A stretch of 5,599 nucleotides of DNA. Source: Frankiaceae bacterium (GTDB taxonomy: Bacteria > Actinomycetota > Actinomycetes > Frankiales > Frankiaceae). Positions within the stretch are counted from its first letter, which is position 1. Each line of letters opens with the position of its first letter. Below the pieces are notes generated by a model. The model worked only from the letters and a program-made list of their open reading frames with translations. It was not told the origin of the DNA and did no database searches. Below are positions 1 through 4,831 of this stretch, piece by piece. Position numbers and translations under genes: made by a program. The stretch covers positions 1-5,599 of the forward strand of contig JAVEDQ010000310.1 of NCBI GenBank assembly GCA_030840885.1, read 5' to 3'.

Positions 1-2
1 CC

Positions 3-107
3 TACCGCAAGTTGGGCGTGAGCTCCCGGAGTGAAGCGGTGGAGCAAGCCAAGGTGCAGGGACTCATCCACGATCGGCCGGCCGCGTTCGGTGCACCGCT
101 GCCCTGA
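3..107 (+). CDS. LuxR-type transcriptional regulator, C-terminal end only (partial)
   Basis: Only the last 34 residues lie in the window; the rest is upstream of base 1. The frame opens with YRKLGVSSRSEAVEQAKVQG and stops at TGA 105-107. This matches the end of the recognition helix and the final helix of the LuxR/NarL-type HTH domain, whose usual form is YrKLgvssRseAVerA followed by a Gly-Leu pair. The domain sits at the very C-terminus, as is normal for LuxR-type activators and two-component response regulators. About 12 residues follow the domain, ending in a proline-rich tail. Whether the N-terminus is a receiver, PAS, GAF or large MalT/LAL-type ATPase cannot be seen. Whether it regulates the downstream plus-strand genes is unknown; 147 bases separate it from the next start. 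Confidence 0.85.
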   Translation, partial: YRKLGVSSRSEAVEQAKVQGLIHDRPAAFGAPLP

Positions 108-196
108 TCGGCTCGGCCGTCCCGATAGGGGCGCGAGCACGCATTCATGCGGTGCGGGTGATGCCGAGCCCGTCGACCTGACGGACGTTGGTGCCA

Positions 197-213
197 GGCA
201 CACGTCCTGTGCC
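197..213. repeat. 6-bp inverted repeat in the gap after the LuxR-type gene
   Basis: GGCACA (197-202) and TGTGCC (208-213) form a perfect 6-bp inverted repeat around a 5-base loop, 41 bases before the start at 255. It has no T-run, so it is a weak candidate for a terminator of the upstream gene. It could equally be an operator or leader hairpin for the downstream genes, or chance in GC-rich DNA. The rest of the gap (108-254) shows no gene and no clear -35/-10 pair. Confidence 0.25.
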
Positions 214-254
214 ACCGTGCCCCTGCCGGGCTGAGCCGCGAGAGGTCTGCTGCC

Positions 255-644
255 ATGAGGATCGACGGACACCGATTGATGGTCATCACCGCTTCGGCCA
301 CCGCGGCCGCGCTGGTGGAACAAGTCCTCGTCGCGACGGCGCTCCGGCTCCGTTACGGCCCCGGTGCCTCGGCGTCGGCCGTCGAGAGTTCCTCCCGGAC
401 CTATCGCTGGGGGCACCTGCTGCTGACGGAGGCCCTGGCGACCCTTCAGGCCGAGATCGTCAGCCAGCAGCTACGGGCGTCGGTCGCTGTCGCCCGCGCG
501 ATCGCCGAGAAGCAGCAAGCGGGCGTGAGCGTTCCGCTGCAGCACAGCCGGATGGGGCGGTCCGCGCCACGGCCCGTCGTTCCTGCCAGCCGACCCGCCG
601 CTGAGTCCAGCCCCTCCACCCTCATCCCGCGCACAGCCCCCTGA
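255..644 (+). CDS. Hypothetical protein, 129 aa, first gene of the antiporter cluster
   Basis: I do not recognise this protein. The ATG at 255 is preceded by a purine-rich ribosome binding site, GAGAGG (240-245), at normal spacing. Third codon positions are strongly G/C, which supports real coding. Residues 9-32 form an Ala/Val/Leu-rich stretch that is only moderately hydrophobic and carries Glu and Gln, so it is more likely an amphipathic helix than a membrane span. Residues 51-90 look like a long helix rich in Ala, Leu, Glu and Gln. The last 35 residues are a low-complexity Pro/Ser/Arg tail, probably disordered. No catalytic motif, signal peptide or metal-binding cluster is visible. The stop TGA shares its A with the ATG of the next gene, so the two are probably translated together. 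Confidence 0.6.
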   Translation: MRIDGHRLMVITASATAAALVEQVLVATALRLRYGPGASASAVESSSRTYRWGHLLLTEALATLQAEIVSQQLRASVAVARAIAEKQQAGVSVPLQHSRMGRSAPRPVVPASRPAAESSPSTLIPRTAP

Positions 645-928
645 TGACTGGCGTCGATGTCGACGTCGACGTCGGGCCGCGAAGTTGGCCGGCTCTGACG
701 AGCGTTGACCGCTGCGACGGGTGCGGTGCACAGGCAAGAGCGCGCGCCCTGCTGGCTCCGACCAGCAGGCGAACGGGTCCCGCTGTCCTGCTCTTGTGCG
801 GTCATCACCTGCGCGAGCACGGGCCTCGGCTGGTCGAACAGGGCGGCCTCCTCGTGGTGCGGCCCGACGACATCGACCCCATCGAGCTCGTTCCGCAACC
901 ACGCGTCGCCGACGCGACGCGTCGCTGA
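644..928 (+). CDS. DUF7455-like small zinc-ribbon protein
   Basis: This 94-aa protein carries the pattern DRCDGCGAQA (22-31) followed by LLLCGHHLREHGPRL (49-63). Cys24, Cys27, Cys52 and His54/His55 (or His59) are the likely zinc ligands. The layout, DRCDxCGAqA then fCgHHxrEHxpkL, is typical of short actinobacterial DUF7455 proteins, whose function is unknown. Family members are often about 60-80 aa; here a 20-residue N-terminal extension includes a Val-Asp repeat. The ATG overlaps the preceding TGA by one base (TGATG) and I see no Shine-Dalgarno sequence before it, so translation probably depends on re-initiation after the upstream gene. Family assignment is from remembered pattern, not from a search. 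Confidence 0.72.
   Translation: MTGVDVDVDVGPRSWPALTSVDRCDGCGAQARARALLAPTSRRTGPAVLLLCGHHLREHGPRLVEQGGLLVVRPDDIDPIELVPQPRVADATRR
653..674 (+). repeat. Short GTCGAY tandem repeat inside the DUF7455-like gene
   Basis: Three 6-base units (GTCGAT, GTCGAC, GTCGAC) are followed by a partial GTCG. They encode a Val-Asp-Val-Asp-Val-Asp-Val run at residues 4-10. The tract is self-complementary and a plausible slippage site. Whole-unit changes would keep the frame. Confidence 0.6.
901..922 (+). repeat. 9-bp perfect GC-rich hairpin at the 3' end of the DUF7455-like gene
   Basis: ACGCGTCGC (901-909) pairs perfectly with GCGACGCGT (914-922) around a 4-base loop. The right arm also belongs to a 12-bp perfect palindrome at 914-925, so two mutually exclusive hairpins are possible. 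The structure lies in the last codons of the gene and ends 16 bases before the GGAG (939-942) that serves the antiporter. No T-run follows, so it is not a standard terminator. It could protect or process the mRNA or tune antiporter translation. It also encodes part of an Ala/Asp/Arg-rich tail and may be chance. Confidence 0.4.
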
Positions 929-951
929 GCAACCACGCGGAGCGCTGACTG

Positions 952-2274
952 ATGAGTTCGTGGGTGGGCGTCGCCGTCGCGGTACCGACCGCCGCCTACG
1001 CGCTGGTCAGCCAGCGGCTCGCGGCCACACCCGTGTCGGGTCCCATGGTCTTCGTCGGCGTGGGACTCGGGATCGGCCCCCTGGGGCTCGACCTGCTGAC
1101 GCTCGACCGCGACCCGGAACTCCTCCTCGGCCTGCTGGAGCTGACCCTCGTCCTCGTGCTGTTCACCGACGCCCAACGGGTCCGCGTCGCCTCGTTGCGA
1201 CGGGACGAGTTCCTGCCCTTACGCCTGCTGGCCATCGGACTCCCGCTGACCATCGGTCTCGGCTGGCTGCTGGCGTGGCCGCTGCTGCCCGGCCTCAGCG
1301 TCTGGGAGCTGGCACTCGTGGGCATCGTTCTCGCGCCCACGGACGGAGCACTCGGTCTGGCTGCGATCTCCAACCGCGGAGTGCCGGCGCTCGTGCGCGA
1401 GGGACTGAACGTCGAGAGCGGGCTGAACGACGGGATGGCACTGCCGTTCTTCGTCCTCGCGCTCGCGGCGACCGTGGAGGGGGAAGGCGGAGCCGGGCCG
1501 GTGGATGTCTTCATCCGTGCGCTGCTGCTGAGCGCAGCCATCGGGGTGGTCGTCGGCGGGTTCGGTGGCCGATTCCTGTTGGCTGCTCGTGCCAGGGAGT
1601 GGATCGACGAGACGTGGCAGCAGCTGTTCGTCGTGATCGTCGCGCTGCTCGGATACGCCCTCGCGCTCGTTGTCGAAGGCAGCGGGTTCATCGCCGCCTG
1701 GGCGGCCGGACTCAGCTTCGCCGCGGCCATCCGCAGTCGGACACCGACGGAAGCGCGCCTCGTGCGGCACACCGCCGAGTTCTCGGAGTCGTTGGCGACC
1801 CTGCTGACCGCGCTCAGCTTCCTGGTCTTCGGTGCCGTGTTGCTCGGTCCGGCGCTCCAACACCTCGAGTGGCGCGTCGTCGTCTACGCCCTGCTGAGCC
1901 TGACCGTGATCCGGCTGCTGCCCGTGCAGCTCGCACTGAGCCGAAGCGGCCTCAAGCTGCCCACGGTGGGCTACATCGGGTGGTTCGGACCGCGTGGGCT
2001 CGCCTCCATCGTGCTCGGGCTGCTCGTCGCGGAAGCGGGCGCTCCGGGCGCCGACCTGGTCGCCGACGTCATCGCGGTGACCGTGGGCATCAGCGTGGTG
2101 GCCCACGGCGTGAGCTCGGGCGTGCTCGCGAACCGTTACGCGAGCTGGTACGCCAAAGCTTCCGCTCGCAGTGCTGAATCCCACGGTGCCGTCCTGCGGG
2201 AGACATCGTCGGGCGAGGTGCCGGAACAACGGCAGGTCAGACCGGGTCGATCTGCCCGGAGCCCGGACGACTGA
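952..2274 (+). CDS. Cation:proton antiporter, CPA1 / NhaP-type
   Basis: This 440-aa integral membrane protein is a secondary transporter that exchanges Na+ or K+ for H+ across the cytoplasmic membrane. I count about 13 hydrophobic segments between residues 3 and 394. APTD (128-131) is the unwound-helix motif of the ion site. ESGLNDGMALP (155-165) carries the Asn159-Asp160 pair that marks electroneutral CPA1 antiporters, and Asp160 is the expected ion- and proton-binding residue. GSGFIAAWAAG (243-253) and WFGPRGL (344-350, conserved Arg348) also fit NhaP. The ATG has GGAG at 939-942, nine bases upstream. Residues 400-440 form a short polar cytoplasmic tail; there is no TrkA/RCK regulatory domain. 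It is the last gene of the plus-strand run. Ion preference cannot be told from sequence. Its last 38 bases overlap a minus-strand coding remnant. Confidence 0.9.
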   Translation: MSSWVGVAVAVPTAAYALVSQRLAATPVSGPMVFVGVGLGIGPLGLDLLTLDRDPELLLGLLELTLVLVLFTDAQRVRVASLRRDEFLPLRLLAIGLPLTIGLGWLLAWPLLPGLSVWELALVGIVLAPTDGALGLAAISNRGVPALVREGLNVESGLNDGMALPFFVLALAATVEGEGGAGPVDVFIRALLLSAAIGVVVGGFGGRFLLAARAREWIDETWQQLFVVIVALLGYALALVVEGSGFIAAWAAGLSFAAAIRSRTPTEARLVRHTAEFSESLATLLTALSFLVFGAVLLGPALQHLEWRVVVYALLSLTVIRLLPVQLALSRSGLKLPTVGYIGWFGPRGLASIVLGLLVAEAGAPGADLVADVIAVTVGISVVAHGVSSGVLANRYASWYAKASARSAESHGAVLRETSSGEVPEQRQVRPGRSARSPDD

Positions 2275-2416
2275 GGGCGCTGCCACCGGCGCGGACCAGG
2301 TGGAAGAGCGTCAGCCGTATCCGCGCGATCACCATCGGGAACGGGGCCGCCCAGGGCAGCAGGTCGTTGACGGCGACGGCCAGGTACTCCTCCCAGTCCG
2401 GAAGCAGCAGCTGCAC
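2237..2416 (-). pseudogene. Probable 3' remnant of a membrane-protein gene (DUF2254-like C-terminus)
   Basis: On the minus strand a frame ends at TGA 2239-2237 and is open up to 2506, but it has no ATG; the only GTG before the conserved-looking part is at 2416, giving 59 aa. About 90% of third positions are G or C, as in the real genes nearby, so this was probably selected as protein. The peptide contains LLLPDWEEYLAVAVNDL (residues 3-19) and FPMVIARIRLTLFHL (26-40). This resembles, from memory, the C-terminal region of DUF2254 membrane proteins, where a Trp-Glu-x-Tyr-Leu helix is followed by a sPmVlaR-type helix. The membrane part is absent. It lies just downstream of the HTH gene in another frame and overlaps the antiporter 3' end. 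A short functional protein is possible but has no clear ribosome binding site. The family call is tentative. Confidence 0.4.
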
Positions 2417-2438
2417 GCGAAGCAGTGGACCCAGCGCC

Positions 2439-2807
2439 TCACGGCCTCCGGTGCAATGTTCTGATCGTGGACAGGTGCCAGATGCGCCTCCTCGGTGGGT
2501 CCTCGCTCAGCTCGTCGACGAGATCGCCGTCGGGATGGTCGCGGTCGAACCCGTCGATGAGGGACTGGACGTCCAGGTGCAGCGCCTGCCCCACGAGGCG
2601 CAGGTGCCCGCGGGCGTAGAAGTCGCCCCCACAGGCGTCGAAGTCGTCCGCCTCCATCCGGCGAAGGATGCCGGCACGGATGCAGGTGGCGGCAGTCAGC
2701 TCATCGAGCGTCAGCCCTTGTGCGGCACGGGCCTCCGCGATCGCGCGGCCGGGTCGTGACGGCTCCGGATTCCTGTCGGACCGCTGGTCGAGCTGCTGTT
2801 CGCTCAT
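2439..2807 (-). CDS. RodZ-type helix-turn-helix protein (HTH_25-like), short and without a membrane segment
   Basis: The 122-aa protein begins with a polar 19-residue lead, then an HTH_25/RodZ-type domain at residues 20-88. GRAIAEARAAQGLTLDELTA (20-39) covers the first helices, IRAGILRRMEADDF (43-56) the recognition region, and GDFYARGHLRLVGQALHLD (61-79) the hallmark FYxRGHLR segment. Full RodZ-like proteins continue into a transmembrane helix and a periplasmic domain; here only about 34 polar residues follow and there is no membrane span. The final codons (AGA, ACA, TTG) are unusual for this DNA, hinting that the natural 3' end was lost. Start: ATG at 2807 with GGAG (2821-2818) ten bases upstream. 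It could be a soluble DNA-binding regulator or a truncated cell-shape protein; the first fits what remains. It is transcribed alone, 143 bases from the operon to its right. Confidence 0.75.
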   Translation of the reverse strand: MSEQQLDQRSDRNPEPSRPGRAIAEARAAQGLTLDELTAATCIRAGILRRMEADDFDACGGDFYARGHLRLVGQALHLDVQSLIDGFDRDHPDGDLVDELSEDPPRRRIWHLSTIRTLHRRP

Positions 2808-2824
2808 GGGTGGACCACTCCCGG

Positions 2825-2847
2825 GCTCGTCGATCTCGATGACGAGC
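2825..2847. promoter_or_regulatory. 7-bp inverted repeat ahead of the HTH gene, possible operator
   Basis: GCTCGTC (2825-2831) and GACGAGC (2841-2847) are perfect inverted arms around a 9-base centre. The site ends 18 bases upstream of the HTH gene start, between its ribosome binding site and the promoter-like pair. A symmetric site here would suit autorepression by the HTH protein or an mRNA leader hairpin. No T-run is present. There is no direct evidence of binding. Confidence 0.3.
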
Positions 2848-2872
2848 GTCAGGGTCTGGAACGCCGATTCCT

Positions 2873-2901
2873 ACTTTGCGTGCCGCGTCACCGGTTGACA
2901 A
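2873..2901 (-). promoter_or_regulatory. Weak sigma-70-like promoter candidate for the HTH gene
   Basis: On the minus strand TTGTCA (2901-2896) differs from the -35 consensus by one base. Seventeen bases later lies CAAAGT (2878-2873), which matches the -10 consensus at only three positions. This would start transcription near 2866, about 60 bases before the HTH start codon. The stretch is one of the few AT-richer spots in the gap. The -10 is poor, so this is a suggestion only. Confidence 0.25.
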
Positions 2902-2950
2902 GGGCTCGGTGAGAGGGGGTCGGTGAGTGGGGAATGGCAGGGCACGCTGC

Positions 2951-3718
2951 TCATCGGAAGGTGACCTCAGTGAGCCGGGCTCGGAAGAACTCCCCCTCCG
3001 ATTGACGCTCGGTACCCCACCACCATCCGGCTCGGAAGTCCGCGGGCACGGTAACCCCGGCATCGGTGCGCTCGCTCGCCACGGTGACCCCGAAGGGGTA
3101 CCTCGCGAAGGGGCTGTCGCTCGGGTTCCCCCAGCGCTGCATGAGCACCTCGCGTAGTTCGCCGGCCGGCCCCAGGTGCAACTCGACGCGTTCCTGCTGG
3201 TCGCCGTCGCCCCAGGTCGCTAGGGCGGTGTCCGCGTCTTCTCCGCCGGTCCAGGTCGCTCCGGCGAAGCCGGTCGGGATCAGCGCGATCTCCGACGCGA
3301 GCCGGCCGGCGGCACTTCTGGTGATGTCCGGTCCCTCGGCGGAGACGACGGGCAGCAGATCGAGAAGTCGCCAGCGCATCTCCCCGGTGCCACCGCTGAG
3401 CCGGTCGTAGCCGACGACCGGAACTCCGAGGAGTCGAGCCGTCGCGGCCCAGATGTAGCCGCGACCGGGGGCGACGATCTGCGTGGCGGTGAAACGTCGC
3501 CAGGCCCCGATCTTGATGAAGCCGACCATCGAGACCTCCACCGATTGCCACAACGGGGTTCCCGGGGCGATGGCGTGCAGCAGGTAGCGGCGGGCCGGTT
3601 CAGGGAGGTCGGCGACCATCGCGGGGTCGAACAGCGGGGGATGCGGGCTCACCGTGCCGAGCTCGGCCCACTGCTTCCGGACGCGACGGGCCGCCCATGG
3701 TCGGCGTCGGGTTCTCAC
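2951..3718 (-). CDS. DUF6544-like protein of unknown function, coupled to acetate kinase
   Basis: This 255-aa protein resembles the actinobacterial DUF6544 (or related DUF6920) family, recognised from memory. Landmarks are LPEPARRYLLHAIAPGTPL (38-56), a beta-rich stretch with APGRGYIWAA (83-92), GEMRWRLLDLLPVVSAEGPD (112-131), ITRSAAGRLASE (132-143), QRWGNP (194-199) and the C-terminal AGWWWGTERQ (230-239) plus GEFFRA (242-247). No membrane segment, signal peptide or known catalytic triad is visible, and the molecular role is unknown. I chose GTG at 3718-3716 because it overlaps the acetate kinase stop in GTGA, the typical arrangement for translational coupling. Later in-frame starts exist (GTG at 3652, ATG at residue 34) and would trim an Arg-rich lead. 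The frame remains open far upstream, but that extension is a shadow of the kinase gene. It is the last gene of the operon. Confidence 0.75.
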   Translation of the reverse strand: MRTRRRPWAARRVRKQWAELGTVSPHPPLFDPAMVADLPEPARRYLLHAIAPGTPLWQSVEVSMVGFIKIGAWRRFTATQIVAPGRGYIWAATARLLGVPVVGYDRLSGGTGEMRWRLLDLLPVVSAEGPDITRSAAGRLASEIALIPTGFAGATWTGGEDADTALATWGDGDQQERVELHLGPAGELREVLMQRWGNPSDSPFARYPFGVTVASERTDAGVTVPADFRAGWWWGTERQSEGEFFRARLTEVTFR

Positions 3719-4830
3719 GCCTGACCCATGACGCGGCGCGCCTCGGCGGCGAGCTGGAGGTCCTCGCGGGCCGCGACGACGAACGTGCGGGTCGGCGAGC
3801 CGGACGCCGTGATGTCGGTGTCGGCCTCGCCGTCGGCAGCTCCGGGAATGTCGCCGTTGCGCTGATCGTCCACGGCGACACCGAGGAACGCCAGCCGCTG
3901 CCCGACCCGCCGGCGGAGGACGGTCGAGTGCTCGCCGACCCCTCCGGTGAAGGCCAGTGCGTCGAGACCGCCGGTCGCGGCCGCCATCGCGCCGATGCCG
4001 GCGACCAGCCGATGGAGATAGACGTCCAGGGCGAGCCGAGCGTCCGCGTCGCCGCAAGCGGCCGCGTGCTCGACGGCGACCATGTCGCCCGTTCCGGCCA
4101 GACCGGTCAGCCCGGATCGCTCCTCCAGAACCGTCGCGACCTCGTGCGGTGAAAGGTGTTCGTGCTCCTCGAGCCAGAGCACCAGACCGGGGTCGACGGT
4201 GCCGGATCGCGTCGCCATGACGAGCCCCTCCAACGGGGTGAAGCCCATCGTGGTGTCGACGCTGCGGCCGCCGACCACGGCGGCGAGGGACGCCCCGGCG
4301 CCGAGGTGACAGGTCACGATGCGGAGCTCCTCGATCGGCCGCTCCATCATGGCGGCGACCCGTCGGGCGCAGTACGCATGGGACAGACCGTGGAAGCCGT
4401 AGCGGCGGATCGCGTAGCGCTCACGCCACTCGCGCGGCACCGCATACGTCGAGGCGGCGGCCGGCAGGGTCGCATGGAAGGCGGTGTCGAAGCTGGCCAC
4501 GGCCGGGACGTCCGGCAGCTGCGCGGTGACGGCATCCAGGGCCGCGAGCGACTTCGGCTGATGCAACGGGGCGAGGTCGGTCAGGTCGTAGAGCTGCTGC
4601 CGGACGCCCTGGTCGACCCGCACCGGGCCGGAGAACCGGGTTCCGCCGTGGACGACGCGATGGCCGACCACATCCGGCCGCTCCCATGCCGCCATTGCGT
4701 CGGCGAGCCCGCGGACGTCGATTCCTGCTGTGTCGGCGGCCAGATCCCGGCTGTGCAGGGTCTCGTCCTGCGACCCCAACAGCCGCAGCTTCAGGCTCGA
4801 GGACCCCGCGTTCACCGTGAGTACCCGCAT
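3715..4830 (-). CDS. ackA: Acetate kinase (acetate/propionate kinase family)
   Basis: This cytosolic enzyme converts acetyl phosphate and ADP to acetate and ATP, reversibly. The 371-aa protein has the family landmarks in order: VNAGSSSLK (6-14, Asn7), GHRVVHGG (56-63, Arg58), APLHQP (87-92, His90), SFDTAFH (113-119, Asp115), RRYGFHGLSH (142-151, His147), CHLGAGAS (174-181, His175), TTMGFTPLEG (193-202), ATRSGTVDPG (206-215, Arg208), FTGGVGEH (294-301) and AARED (353-357, Glu356). These align with the catalytic Arg91, Asp148, His180, Arg241 and Glu384 of the Methanosarcina enzyme. It is about 30 residues shorter than the usual 400, mostly before the GHRVVHGG motif. The usual Asn in HLGNG is Ala178 here. 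ATG at 4830 lies one base after the phosphoketolase stop, with GGAG at 4839-4836 inside that gene. It takes up the acetyl phosphate made by its upstream neighbour. Confidence 0.95.
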   Translation of the reverse strand: MRVLTVNAGSSSLKLRLLGSQDETLHSRDLAADTAGIDVRGLADAMAAWERPDVVGHRVVHGGTRFSGPVRVDQGVRQQLYDLTDLAPLHQPKSLAALDAVTAQLPDVPAVASFDTAFHATLPAAASTYAVPREWRERYAIRRYGFHGLSHAYCARRVAAMMERPIEELRIVTCHLGAGASLAAVVGGRSVDTTMGFTPLEGLVMATRSGTVDPGLVLWLEEHEHLSPHEVATVLEERSGLTGLAGTGDMVAVEHAAACGDADARLALDVYLHRLVAGIGAMAAATGGLDALAFTGGVGEHSTVLRRRVGQRLAFLGVAVDDQRNGDIPGAADGEADTDITASGSPTRTFVVAAREDLQLAAEARRVMGQA

Positions 4831-4831
4831 C

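Noticed and set aside
705..2177. A 490-codon plus-strand open frame covering most of the antiporter region
   Set aside because: It is an Arg/Ala/Gly/Pro-rich shadow frame of the antiporter and DUF7455-like genes, common in GC-rich DNA. It has no recognisable domain, while the antiporter frame has clear motifs.
1219..2286. Long minus-strand open frame antisense to the antiporter
   Set aside because: Its composition is typical of an antisense shadow (Arg, Gln, Asp and His rich, no domain). The plus-strand frame encodes a complete transporter.
2275..2300. Possible terminator after the antiporter (CCACC...GGTGG)
   Set aside because: The stem is only 5 bp with an 11-base loop and no T-run. It also lies within the minus-strand coding remnant.
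2367..2759. Plus-strand 130-codon open frame opposite the HTH gene
   Set aside because: It is antisense to the HTH gene, which has clear RodZ-type motifs. The translated product shows no recognisable family.
2895..2900. Perfect TTGACA on the plus strand
   Set aside because: At 16-18 bases downstream there is only G-rich sequence with no -10 element, and no plus-strand gene follows.
3719..4057. N-terminal extension of the DUF6544-like frame
   Set aside because: The frame stays open upstream only because it is antisense-free shadow sequence of acetate kinase on the same strand. The extension is almost pure Arg/Gly, and the family similarity begins after the GTG at 3718.
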